Under the pieces are notes generated by a model. It searched no databases. It was given only the letters and a program-made list of their open reading frames with translations, and was not told where the DNA came from. DNA of 64,000 bases from Fratercula arctica (Eukaryota; Chordata; Aves; Charadriiformes; Alcidae): assembly GCA_947846985.1 (NCBI GenBank), contig CANTUZ010000001.1, positions 109,323,757 to 109,387,756 on the forward strand, given 5' to 3'. Every line of letters starts with the position of its first letter. The stretch's first letter is position 1. Shown one piece after another: positions 1 through 12,987 of this stretch. Position numbers and translations under genes: made by a program.

Positions 1-3000
1 CCATCCCTATTACTCTGTAAATGAAAATCCCATATTGTATTAGACACCCAGTACCTTGTTTTCCTGCCTAATCATTTCCACTGTTTCTCTTCTCCATCAT
101 CTAGTGTCATTTGCTTCTGTGTACTAAGGCTTGTTGGTAAGCTTAAGTAAGAGTAATTCAGTATGTTAATTTAGCTGAAACCAGTGTTACATCTGTGGAA
201 GTATTATGGGGAAAAAAAAAAAAGGAGGTAGGCCAGTTCCCACAGAACAGAGTTGTGACTTCTCTAGAGAAGTCATTGAGAACCAGGGAAGGAATTGGAC
301 AGAGCCACATCCTCAGGGTATTACTCAAGCAAAGTAACTATTGAAATATCAGCCCCCGAGGCTGAAGTCTTATGTGTGTACGTAGCTTTATGCACTGTGA
401 GTATTCCTATTGACTTCAGTGGGATTACTGACAATGAGTATAGTTAAACATGTGCATAAATCTTTGGGGCATACAGGTCTTTGGAGTTTTCCCTGTTTAT
501 GACTAAGCACTTCAAGGTTTATTTTGTAGAAGCTGAGGAGAAGCTCATTTATCCTCATTGTTTGAGGCTTCTGGACAAAGCAGGAGCACAGTGATTTGTG
601 TTTCCAATTTCAACAGTTTTTTTAAAATAGTTCAGAGAATATTAATTTTGCAAATGTAGCTGTAACAATTAACATGTGATTTTACCCTACACATGAAATA
701 CAGGCAATTCCCGATGGCTTAACTGGCATTTTGAGAGAGAAAAAAACAATGTCATGCAATTACTGAATTTGGTTTTAAAAATGTACCAATACACCCAGCT
801 ATATATTCACACACAGACCCACGCGCACGCACGTACATTTATGTAATTTCCTTTGGGAGATGGGAGGTTTTTTTAATGTATTGATTTTTACCTTTTCCCA
901 CATTTACTAAATGCACTAAGTAAATGCAAGTAAAATGTTGCTTACTAATTCTTCAGTGTTCTTTTAAAACTTTGGATGAAAGAAGGTCATTGTACAGCCA
1001 TTTTAGGCAGAAGAGCTTTTTGAGAATGCAAGTGTGAATTACCATAAAAGTGGTTTTGCCTAAATACTAAAGGTGACTTTTAACTGAAAAACTATAAAGT
1101 ACTTTGCTTCAATACTAAAGATAGCTTTTAATTGAAAAGTATAAGTGAACCTACAAAGCAAGGTTAACGCTTAGTGGTATAATTTTATACATGCACTTTG
1201 GCAGTCACAATGGCTTTGATTCAACCTTGACTTCCTACAAGATCATAAAAAGGTACAGAATAATTTGTTATAAAAGAGATGAGAAGTAGAGTACAAATAT
1301 GAGTTGCATAACAAATTCTGAAGATGAAATGGTAGCATTTAAAGGAAATGTAGCATTTTATGCTGCTGCCATAATTCTCAGACAATGTTACAAAGAAAGA
1401 AGTATGGCCTGCAATTTGACCTTCCTCCTCCTCCCCACTGCAGCTCCATAATGATGTTTAGAACTTTATAGCTATGTTAAAAAAGGTTTTAAGGAAAGAC
1501 AGCGTCCTGTACCCTTATACAGGATACTGAATTCCTAATCACCTTAAATGCTCTGATAATAGTGTCTGTGTCTTGCCAAAGGACACTGGTAAGCAATTGT
1601 TACTTTCATCCTCACATTCAGAGGAGCCCCACACAGCTTGCTTTTTGGATAATCTTACATGCCAAGCAGTTTAAGATGATTGCCCCCACCCAGTCTTGCC
1701 CCTTTTCGTTTCTGCATGCAGCCACTGAAATACTGGAAAGATTTAGTGCATGCAAATAAGACCCAGTGAACGCAGCAGAAGATACTGCTCCAATTAATGG
1801 CTTGCTGAAGGCCACAGGCTGGGCTTCTCCCCTTCATTCATAATCCAAAGTAGTCGGGCACTATTGTTTTACTGGTGCTTAATATTACACTGCCAAAAGT
1901 AAATAAAACCTGCATGATCAGGACATTTTTTGAATAACAAAAAAAGAGAGGATGTCATTTGAAGAGTATAACATCTACGTAGGTTATAGAATTACTAAGT
2001 ATAATTTAGAGTAATCAGGTCTGTAACTCAGTTACCCCAAGGTATTCTCTTCTTTGGTGGTGTGTCATGATTCGTCAAGTTGGCGAGATAACCTTTTTCA
2101 TTAATAAAAAGGAGATCTAAAGGATCTTTGCTTGAACTGAAAGATATCACCTCCGTTCTTTCTGAAGACCAAAAAGAGATCACTGAATTATTTGCTAATT
2201 GTGAGAAAAATTTATATTGATTTTGTGTCTCTGTGTGTGCGTGTGTGTGTGGCAGTAGCCCACTAGCTATTTCTTAGTAGCATTTAGTGCTGAGGAATCT
2301 CGGGAAGACAAAAAAAAAGACAGTGTGAGTTAAAGCCAAAAAAGAAAAAAACATTATATGGTGACACCCAGCTGGTAGACTGCATGTTTTGATGGCTTAT
2401 ACTTTCTCTAGTAAGAGGTTGTCAGGGAGGAAGTAATATATACTAGCTCACAGAAATAGCCTAAACTGAAGACAAATTCATCTCTTACATGCACTCCATG
2501 TGCTTATATAATTTATTGTGATTTGTAGTGTTATATCTAAGGAAAATTTTAGCTTGTGGCCTAGAAATTTAACCAATTTTCACATTTCTTTGGAAAAAAG
2601 TGCAAGTGACAGCCTCTTAAGAATAGTGATATACACAAATTATAATGTATCAGTGGAATATGTTATTTACTAATGCATTTAAGAATTTCTCCCCAAAATG
2701 CCATATTAATTTCAACTTCTAAAAGTTTTAACTTGTTTTGTTAACTGTGGTAATGACTTCCAGTTGTAGCTGAGCTTTTCTTAATGTTGTTTCACATAGA
2801 AAGTCATATATATGTGTATATGTGCATATGAGTTTTAGTTTTGGGTTTTTGTCTGTTTTACCTCGGAAACAGAAGTGGTTGCAGTTGACAAATGGCTCTC
2901 TCCAGAGTTGTGATGGTTGTAAAGTTGTGGCAGATTCACTCCTGTAATCTGACTGGTATTGCAACAATGAAGTGCTTTCAGACAATAATACATGAGCAGC

Positions 3001-5034
3001 AGTGTATTAGTAAACAATAGTGACTCAATAATTTTGAGGAAATTTAGGAGGATATAAATATAGGAAAGAATGGAGACAGATCCTGCTGGATGACTGCTGT
3101 GGACTTTTTATACCGGGAAAAAAGCTATTCCCATATGTCCCCAAATAGGCATTAAAACCAATGTACCTCTTCTTTGACATCTGTTAGAACAGAATGAGTC
3201 CATTTGAAATCCCCCAAACACTCGCATAGTGACAAAGTGTAGTAAATGAACCAAAATGGTTTGGGGAAATGAGGATGTGTAAACAAGCCAGTCAGATGTC
3301 ATTTATTTTCTTGGATCACTTGGGTATTTTTTTCAGGTCTGGCTGTATTAAGTCTTTGTGCACAAAGCTGTATTTACTGCACTGAACGTAGATTTTCCAC
3401 CTTAAAGAACAAGGCTGTTTAAGTCACATCTGCTTTGGAGCTGGTTCTCTCAGTTGTGTTTGATTTGCAATAGGCAGTGCACCCATTTAACAAAAACAGG
3501 TATGTGAGGTTCTTTACTGTTGTCACTAGTGACCAGGCTATTAGTGGGAGCCTCATTATGTATGCTCTAAAAATACTTGCTTTTCTCTGTTAGCACACAC
3601 CAGTTCGCTGCATGTACATCAGGAGCTCATGGCATATTTTTTTTTTTGCTTTGGATGCTTAGTAGTGATGTTTGTATCAGTTTTTGTTCATATGCCGTTT
3701 GATTGCAGCGTAGCTGAAGGTGCCGGAAAAATTCCAAGTAAGAACACATATAATGTTGTTTGGTAAGCTCTAGCTATTTGCAACAATCGAGGACATTCCT
3801 TTATATTTAGAGTATTGATTTCTTTCTTATACAGTAACACTCCTCGTTGTTTTGAAGGAGATGTGGGGCAAACAGCTTTAGTCAATGGTAGATCTGTTTT
3901 TATCTCTTTATGGCACATTCTTGCCCATGTTGTAGTTTATATTTCAGAGGACTTGTCCAGGAAATGAGTCGGATATTGTGACATTTATAAACTAGCTTGT
4001 CCCCAAAATGAATTAAACTGTCATTCAGCAGAACCTGCGTCTAGCCTATTGTTGAGTACCCTTAGCTCACAGTGGAGTCTGAGGGTCGGTCAGTATAACC
4101 TGACTTACCTCTGACTTAAGTGAAGAAAAGAGTTGCACCAAATTTTCTGAATGTTTTTCTTTTCTAATCCCTTACCTCTCATAGGTTAACATAACGTAAA
4201 TTAGAGTGCATTAGAGGAGGAATAGAGACAGTATTTATACTCATAACTCTTCCCCAAAATTATATCTAATACTTTATGGTTTTAAGGAAAATGTCTTCAT
4301 ATTGGTGATTTAATTTTTATTTACAGTTTTCATCAATGTTTTCAGGATGCTTTGAACTTTTCTGAGAGCACACCATTTTTTAAATGCATAGACATTTCTG
4401 GGAAGCTTTAGATGTGCTTTTTCATTTCTTCTGGAGATACGATGCTTTTTTAACAACAGCAGATGCAGGAAGCAGCATCCAAATCCAGTTCTGTCTGATA
4501 CCGTTTTCTTCTGCATTATCCACTTAGAGCAACTGTTACTTTTGTTTCCTGTGGAGTCATGACTCATGAACTGCAGGTGTGAATCCAAACTTCAAATCTT
4601 TAAAAAACAAAAAACAAAACACAAAACGCCAAGCACAGAAACAATGAGTCCTAAAATTTGTGTTATATTTCTGCTCAGATATTTTTTTTCCCATCATTCA
4701 CATTTTATTTCTTTTTAATCTAACCTGTGACCCAGAAGACTTACAAGCACAGAAACAAAGGGTATAACAGTAAAAGCATAAAATTATCATACAGGTGCCT
4801 CAATAAGGAATGTTTCAAGTATATATTTTCTTTAGCATTCTGAACTTTGATTTTAACTTAGGGCTTGATAGAACCATGATCATGTTAAATTGTATTTTAC
4901 TCATTATTTCCATTGAAATCATGGTGCTGCTTGCACGGAAAGTATTTCTGAACATAACTAAAAGCTGAAGATTCTGACTGCTTGGTACATTTACTAGAGC
5001 AAAACAGTAGGGTTGGTAGAATGAGAAGGTGGGC
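1..5034. other. Intronic stretch, no gene recognised
   Basis: AT-rich intron with short A and T runs, a few CA/GT-rich patches (about 810-835 and 2230-2252) and no recognised transposon. An ATGCAAAT octamer lies near 1751, followed by a CAATTAATGG homeodomain-type core near 1792. That could be regulatory, but nothing else supports it. Confidence 0.5.
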
Positions 5035-5195
5035 TCAGGGTCTGAGGGTGGATCTGCCGCTCACATGCTGTGCAGCCATTGGCAAGTGATTTAATCTTTC
5101 AGTGAGTCTACTTTTCTTATACAGAAAAGCAATAAAAGTGAATTCAGACATGTGAAATGGTTTAAATACTTGTGCTTCACTGTGAAAAGGATACT
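5035..5195 (+). repeat. Ancient MIR-like SINE fragment
   Basis: The order of motifs follows the MIR consensus. First comes GGATCTGCCGCTCACATGCT (consensus CTGCCACTTACTAGCT), then GTGCAGCCATTGGCAAGTGA (TGTGACCTTGGGCAAGT), then TTTAATCTTTCAGTGAGTCT (cf. CTTAACCTCTCTGAGCCT). A tail follows like the MIR region after ATGTAAAGCGCTT. Divergence is high, as expected for a repeat dating from early amniotes. Boundaries are approximate and the call rests on memory of the consensus. Confidence 0.55.
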
Positions 5196-7887
5196 GATAT
5201 TGATATCAACATTAATGTAACTTGCTAATTTTATTAGCTGACAGCAATAGTAACCAGTTTACCAATCCCTTATCCAAAAATGGACTGCATTTTGATTTAA
5301 TCAGTTTACTTTGGAATATTGATTAACAGGAAATCTAACAATTCAGTGTGAGAAGTCTCATCGTATGAGTGATTTCCTTTGCATGAACTTATACTAATTT
5401 CCGTAGGAGCTGTGTGAACAGACTACTGCTAAGACAGTCTTTTGTGGTTTCAGGATGAAATGTAACTATTTAATGCCCTGTTCATATTAAATATTCTAAG
5501 AATTGGTAACTGTGGAGTTTAAAATATTTCAAAATATAATTCTTGGTTTTTAGTGATACTTTAAAAGCACAACAACTTTGCCAAAAGGACATTTGATTCT
5601 AAAGCATGGAACACTGGGAAGCTGAGAGATCTTTATAAAATCTAGCCCCTAGGAGTGTTGTAATCAATGAGAATTGAAGACAATAACAGATTATGTCTGT
5701 AGGCTCTTACTGATATGTGTTTTAGAGAGACAAGTGTGATGAGGAATATGCATACATTATAATTCCTGAAATACATATAATAAGAAAAATAATGTATTGA
5801 CTAGGAAGTTTGTCTCAGGATATGGTCTGCAAATGGATTTATAAAAGGCAATTTTACCTCCCAGTTGGGAACTGACCTTTCTACAGTTCAGGTTTGGAGT
5901 GGGAACCTGGGTGTTTTAGCCATCTGGCAAAGATACTGTGAAAATGGTAAAATACGTATGTTATTTTTTTTAATTTCTCCTTAATGGTAAGTCTGTATTT
6001 TTTATTAAAATTGTGGTTTAATCGCATCTCTATCACAGCTCAGTGAGAAGCCTCATAAAACCACCTTGCTGGTACCTTTTAATGCTAACAGCCTTGCAAT
6101 ATTTTCATTGTATTAAATTTCAAATGATTATACAGCATCCATGTGCTTAGCTTGCAACATTTCAATTTATTTATATAAAGTTATTGCTGTGGAAAAAGTG
6201 GTGAATATTTGTAGTCCGCTGACTAACTAGACTCTCAGACAAGAAAAGCTGGTTAATCTAGTGTCATGGATTGGGCCAGACTGGCCACTGAGACGAATTA
6301 CAGATGCTCTCTCTCTCCTCTCTCATAATATTAAAAGGATGCAGTCAGGTTCCTTGAGACAGTGGCATCAGTAAGTTGAATTAAAGATGCTATATTTTGC
6401 TTTCTCTGATGGCTTCACTCTTGTATTGAAAATGATTTTAGGAAAATAGGTTTGAGACCCACATTCTGGGTCAATAAATCTATTCTCCAGCTATTCTGGA
6501 CATGACATTATATCATCTTTTTCAGAAAGTTATTGAGCGAGCTCCATCTGAAAATCTGTTTTATTCCTCCACTATGCTTGTTAGAAAGTCATTTCAGGAT
6601 CTGATAGCTCTAATATCTAGGGGCTTTCTAATCTGCAACATAAACTTATTTATGACCAACCTATAACTTTCTTCCCCCTGCTCCCCCCCCAAATATAGGT
6701 CCTAGTTTAAGTAGCTTTTTTCATCCCCTTTTTTTTACAGGCACAGTTATAGATTTTGTATTATAACAAACGTAAAATTCCAACTTAAGTCATGAAGACC
6801 ACGTCTTATAGTAAAGCAAAAACTATAGTTAACTTAAATCCCAGAGAAAACCATCCACAAACTTCACATCCTCATTACATTTATGAAGATTTTTTTTTTT
6901 TTTTTTTTTTTTTAATGTAGAATATTCCTGTTCCATTTCGTTGAAAGGAAGTCCTACTGCAGAGCACAGCATTGCTGCAAGGCATTGAACAAAACTCAGC
7001 TTGAATCTGATTCTGCTTCTGGAAAACTTCCATTAGTTTCAGCGTGGCGGTATCAAGCCTCATGTTATTAGATAAGCCTATAATGGTAAGAGAAGCCAAT
7101 ATTTTGGCTAGGTACTGTGGCTCATGCAGTGATAGGAGCAGAGGAGACAAGAAATGTGTGCCTTGTATGGTGACCCTGTATTTAGCACAGAAGGGACAAA
7201 CTCGTAGAAACAGGTGGTGACATATACATTTTCTATATTTGTAGCTGTTACAGAGGGTCAGAAAGCTGTTAGAGGAGAAAATGGAGAGAAGTACCATGAG
7301 ATTGAGACATACAAAAGACTTAAGTGCCACTCAATTGCCTTAAGGCATCCCCATTAAACATAATTACCCTACTTACTAAGCACCAATCATAGCTATTAAG
7401 TATCATCGGGTTTAAATTAGTTCCCCGGGAGACATCCCGTTTAAGCGGATTTCCCAGTTAAGCACAGGAAACTTCTTTTTTAATCAGTCCTTCCTCTCCT
7501 CCTCCTCCTCATTTTACCTGCTGTAGAGTTGGTTGTTTCCTAACTATTCAAACAAAAGAATTCCTGATGTGTTTATTAGGTACACTAAGGCAGGAGAAAT
7601 ATAGTGCTTGGCTTACACTTCCAGAGCAAAGAGCAGAAGGATCAGTTCCGTCCGTGTTCAGTGAGGACTCTGATGTGTTAATGACTGGAAGTGTTTAGGC
7701 TGGCCTTGCTCCTCTACATCCATTTTTCCTATGTTTGTTTTAAACACTTTATTGGATGTCAGCATCTACCCAGAGTGCTTATTCCTTTGAAGTATCCATG
7801 GATTCTTGTCACATATATTCTCCTAGAAGTTCATAAAACATGGTTATTCTGATTTGTCTGTCCTCATATACGTCCATTCTTCCAACA
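5196..7887. other. Intronic stretch, no gene recognised
   Basis: AT-rich intron with a 24-bp poly-T at 6890-6913. The 149-codon minus-strand frame at 6881-7330 ends in a run of lysines that is simply the translated homopolymer, and it has no domain. A short TCCTCC-rich patch lies near 7490-7510. Confidence 0.5.
6890..6913. repeat. Poly-T tract, 24 bp
   Basis: Uninterrupted T24. No AATAAA was seen on the minus strand at the expected distance, so it is not obviously a retrocopy tail. Confidence 0.9.
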
Positions 7888-8460
7888 GAGAATCACTGAG
7901 GCTGGAGGGGACCTTCAGTGCTCTCTATTCCAGCCTGCTCAAAGCAGGTCTAAATAGGTCAAGTTCCTCAGGGACATGTCTAGCTGAATCTTGAAGTCCT
8001 CCAAGGATGGAGATCACACAGACTCTCTGGGCAACTTGTGTTTTACTATTCTCATCGGCAGAAGTTTTTTCCTCATAGCTTACCATAATTTCTCATGTTC
8101 CAACTTGGGTCTGTTGCCTCTTGTCCTATTGCCATGCACCTGCAAGAAGAGTTTGGTTCTGGTTCTGTCTTCTCTATATCCTCTGGTCAGACAGATATAG
8201 ACAGCAATGAGGTCTCCCCTGAGCCTTCTCTTCTGCAGGCTGAAGAGGCACAGCTCCCCCTCCTCTCTCCTGTATCCTGGACTCTGTCCTCTCACCAGGT
8301 CAGTGGCCTTTGCTCGACTCATTCCAGTACATCCAGTACATCTGTGCAAGTTACCGGGGAGCCCACAATTGGACACGGTGCTCCAGCACCAAACAGAGAG
8401 GAAGGATCACTACCTTTGACCTGCTGACTGCACTCTTGCAGACACAGTGTGGGACGTGGT
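7888..8460 (-). mobile_element. CR1 LINE 3' fragment, old copy
   Basis: Reverse complement of a CR1 3' region. The AGAATCACTGAGGCTGG end is at the left, followed by the 3' UTR. The end of ORF2 comes next: GAGGTCTCCCCTGAGCCTTC and TCTTCTGCAGGCTGAAGAGG correspond to the conserved [14 protein letters not shown] region, and GAGCCCACAATTGGACACGG to the later RT-distal coding part. Reading frames are broken and divergence is clearly greater than in the 29-31 kb copies. The right boundary is fuzzy (about 8440-8530). The copy is 5' truncated. Confidence 0.88.
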
Positions 8461-10528
8461 GGGGCAAGGGAGCACTTCCTCCTCACATTGCCTGTATGAG
8501 GCTGCACTCCGGTTGTTCTTTCGGCTGTCACCCTTGAGTATGTGTGTGTGCATTAAGTTCAGAGTGTACAGATGAAAGTAAAAAAATAGCTTTGTTGAAT
8601 ATGATGCTTATTAAATGTTTAATCTATGCCTATGTTTTACAAATTTCTTCACACTTTAGAATGAAGGAGGCATATCATCAGCCGGTAACAATTGGTGTTA
8701 ACTATTGCAGTAGCTGAATCTTTGCCTTTAGTGGTCAAGATGAGGATGACTTAACCATAAACTTCTAATTCTAAAAAAGGAAGGCATTTAGTACCTGTTG
8801 AAGTTAGGGGCAGCATTTCTGATAACGTAAGCCATATATGAAATAAATTATTTTAGTTGGAAGACCAGGAAGATTTTTCCTTCTTGCATTTAAACTGCAT
8901 ATATTTTATCAAAGAAAACTTTGCGATTTACCTTGAAATTAAAAATAACAGAAACAAACAAAAAAAATCTAGATGCTTCTCATCCCTTATTGTCTTATAT
9001 ATGCAGTGATTTTCATAAAATCAGTCTTTCCCCCCCTCCTTTCTTACATAAAGATTACTATAACTGCTCTATCTTCTTGTTTCGCTTCTGATCAGTGTTT
9101 TTCGAAACCAATAAATTTAGGGTTTTTGGGTGTTTTTGCTAGTAGAGTTGGGTTTTTTTTATTTTCCAATTGAAGAAAATCACTCCTTTTTCAATATTTT
9201 CAATATTTTTGTTAAGCTTTCTTATTCTCTTTTGGGTTTATTCTTCTTTAACATTATGCTAGAAGAGACTGCTTTGCAATGATGGCTGCCACAGTGTCTG
9301 CTAAATCTGTTCTTGCCTCAGAGCAACACAAAATCTGGAGGGGCTTGTCTGCCAAAGTGCTATTGTCTAGCTAGCAGTTTGCTGCGATTCTAGATTTCTC
9401 TTCAACTCTTCCTTGTGGATGCGCAATAGATAGTTTAAACAGCAAGTCTCAAAGGAGTACTTTAATTTAAAGAGCTTATTTGCAGTAGAAGCTATTTTAT
9501 ATGCCAATTTTTTCCCCCCTATAGTAATGAAAATGAAGCAAAAACAGTGGTTATCTTATGCCTGCCACATTGGATATGTTACTGATTCAGATATGGATTA
9601 AACCCTTATCTGTTTACTACCTATATTACTTAAATATTAGGTGGAAGTTGACTAGTATGACTCTCATTAAACTTATTAGAAGATAACTGCTTTCTAATTA
9701 TGATGTGATTATAGTTTCTGAATGATTCACCATATATATGTGCCAGCACTTCTAATTTACATCCAGGAATGGATTTCAGGTCCAAGCTACAAGAGGGATA
9801 TTAAGGTGAGAGTTGAGGAAAAAAGGGGCAGAGTTTCAGAACTTAAAGAGCAGACAACCGCTCTGAAATGCTGCCATACTCTGGGAGATCTGGGATATGT
9901 TCTGTCAGGCCCCTGCAGCATTTTAGGACAACTGTTACTGTGTTTAGAACAAAATGTGAGATACTGTGACTGTCAGTAATAACTGTCATTGGAACAATCT
10001 TGGGGAACAGTGGTCCTTAACTCAGTACTAACAAAATAAATTGAACAGTAACTGAAAGGTAACATAATGCCCCAACAAGCATGTGTAAATGACAGATAAT
10101 TATGACTTCTCTTGAGGAGGGCCTTGCCTCTCTAATCTGCTATTGAGTGGCAGGGCAAAATTTAAAACCATTTTGTGGTAGGATTTTAAAATATGCAGAT
10201 AGTTTTGGGGTGAAAGACAAAATACTATCCTGGAGTACAAACTAGGATACAAAACAAAACTAAGATTAGAAATAAGGAATTATTTTTCCTCACAATGACA
10301 AGATTAAAAATTAATTTCCTTGACTTGTGTACTAGTTGCAATGATGTTTAATATTTATATTAAAGAACTGGGAAGGAGGAAGAGAAGTGGGGGCAAAAAT
10401 AATAATCTTGCAAAAGATTTAGGTTGCAAAGGAAAAGGTGAAAAAGACTGTTGAACTTTTGGAAAACATAACTGGATGAAAGGTAGTTCTTCACTATTGA
10501 AAGGATCTTACAATAAGTGTTTCCAAAC

Positions 10529-10545
10529 TTTTTTTTTTTTTTTTT
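10529..10545. repeat. Poly-T tract, 17 bp
   Basis: Uninterrupted T17 in intron with no associated element recognised. Confidence 0.85.
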
Positions 10546-12929
10546 AATTTGAAGTCTTTATGAGTTCTCCAGAGTCGATAAAGATCTATACATGGTAAAT
10601 TTAGTCTGTTGATGTATGCTAGTGAGTGCACTCAAAAAGTTAAGGTCCTGTAAATAAATTGAAATCACTGTAGTAGTAGGAAATGTATTACTTAGAGGAA
10701 AAAAGGAGTGATGATATAGCTCTCTTGTTAGAAAGATAATGCCTTTAGTTATAGGTATTGTAATTTTTGTGGCTAAGAAGACTGGTCTCTGGCCTAGCAA
10801 TTGCAGAGGTTCTGATGTACATTTGATATACCTTTTATCCCACATCAAATAATTCACAAGTAATGCGCCCCTTCTACAAACACAGCCTTGCTATTTAAAA
10901 AGAGTCAATGACATACGGGCCGTGCACTTGCTTAGCTACTGGGCTCACCTACTCTTCTTTCAGCTCTCACCTTCCTCACTCCCACTTTTGATCATTTTCT
11001 GTTCCTGCATTGTCTTGCTCTTCTGTTGTCTAAATTGCAAGGGAATATAATAGCTGTCAAAGTGGGTAGTTGAACACTCCCTAGCAGAGTGTTTCTTGCC
11101 CCGATTATGTGTCTCCAGATCCAGCCAGCTATTTCCAAGTTAGAAGGTGAAGTCATAAAACGAAGGGAGCACGGTAGCAGTTTGCACAGTGCTTCCACCC
11201 TACCTACCAGGATCTGTAGAGGGAACTGAATGATGAGAAAAAGGGAGAAAGAAGGAAAATCCATATTTATTTAATAGGTAACTTTCTGAAGCTTCTTTCA
11301 AGAGGCTGGCAGGTCTGAATAGATGTACATACACCTACAGGCTGTGTATCAGGAGTTGCAATATGGGGGCAGGGGAGCATCTTTTATACAGACGGAGAAA
11401 ACTCAAGCATCTCAGATCCCTCAGTGGGGTGGCAGTTGGCAAAGAATAAATTTTTAATTTTTCCCTGGATGTGTTCAGTCAGACGGTAATTTTTTTTTTT
11501 CTTCACATTTGTTTTGTGTCTCTAATGTTCTCTTTTCAGGGGTACTGGTGACTAGAGAAGACAGGTTTTCAAGTTCTTTTATGCAATGGAGATTACACAT
11601 TGTTTCCGTGAACAACAGAACTTCACATCACGTGTGGCCTAATATGCCGAACATTCCCCTCTGAGTAGCACTGCAGCACTAGACGATAGAACAAAGCACA
11701 CACGCAAATCTCCTGATCTCCTGCGCCCTGTTCTCCTTTGCACTTGTACCTATTTTACAAAGGATTGCTCCTCTGATTTTGGTTCAATACTATCGTATTC
11801 CACCTTAGTAAGGGGAAAATTTAGTCTCTTTTCCAGTAAATAAGTGTTGTTAGTCTACTATACATTATCTTCATTAGCTGGACAACACCTTCCAATGATA
11901 AGCATCAACACATACCATCAGTACGTTTGGTTGAACACAGCTAGGTTTTAGCTCAACACCGCTGTTCATTGCTGCAAAATTAACACAAAAATGAATAAAT
12001 CCAATGTATTTCCTCATATCTGTACATGCTAAAAAGCTTTTCTATACTTACAGCATCTATTTAACAATTTTATAATTATTAGGAACAAAATAGTAATTAC
12101 ACCACTGTTTCCTTGGCCATGGGGAAACACCCCCAGTTAAAAAGAGTGCTTTGGAGGATAACAGATGTTTTATCTCTTGGCCTCTGACTTCAAAGGAAAA
12201 CAGTTATCTGGGAGGTGGGGAAAAAAAGGCAGTAATCAATTGTACTGTCATATTCTGTGAGCATGGCAATTGCTGACTCAGCTGCTTAATACAAAGCATG
12301 TGAGACTACCTGTTTGGGCAGGCTTAAAATCTTTCAAGTAATGGCAAGATGCTTGGAATGAAATGCTAAAATTAATCAGTTTGTAGTTTTTAATTTTTTT
12401 TTAACAAACTCCTTTTTACTGTTTATGACTTCTCAAAAGTAGACTGAAAGCCTCTCACAGTGAATTTCACAATACAGGCTTATCATAAAAAAACCTATTT
12501 GTTTCCAGCAGAGTGTTTAATTAATGGGTCATAATAGGTAGATTAAAAAATCTAAGTGTTGATGTAAAGCAGAGCTGAGGGGTTTTTTCTCTTTATTTCA
12601 AGTTTTGGTAAGCGGCAAAACACCTCTTTCCTACCCCCAAAATCTACAACAGCTTTTTATCCTTTCATTTACTGTTATTCCTCTTTTCCCTGGAGATTTC
12701 TTCAAGGGCAAAGTGGATATTATGATACTTGAATGCTTATACTAAATATGGAGAAAGAATATAATTCTCACTTAGTACAAGAGACAGTCTGTAGTTTATG
12801 GTCAAATGCCCTTGTGAAATAAGAATAAGAAACAAAATGGCAAGGGCACTAGTCTTGAACACTCAATGTTTTTCCATGTCGGAATACAAGAACCTAATAC
12901 AGGTTATTGGTGTCTAAATACTGAATTAA

Positions 12930-12987
12930 AATAAAGTGTGTTGCTCTTTTATATTTTCCTACTGAAAAAAAAAAAAAAAAAAAAAAA
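12930..12987 (+). other. Possible retrocopy 3' end: AATAAA plus A23
   Basis: An AATAAA at 12930-12935 is followed 29 bp later by an uninterrupted A23 at 12965-12987. That is the geometry of a reverse-transcribed mRNA 3' end. The upstream 150 bp is not recognised. An AAGAAACA octamer sits both just after the tail and near 12828, a weak candidate target duplication. A chance AATAAA next to a homopolymer is the alternative. Confidence 0.3.

Noticed and set aside
6881..7330. 149-codon minus-strand frame starting with a hydrophobic leader-like segment
   Set aside because: It ends in a lysine run that is the translated poly-T tract and has no domain; the leader-like start is weak evidence in AT-rich DNA.
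8095..8537. Several open frames on both strands between 8.1 and 8.5 kb
   Set aside because: They lie inside the old CR1 fragment and are remnants or shadows of its ORF2 tail.
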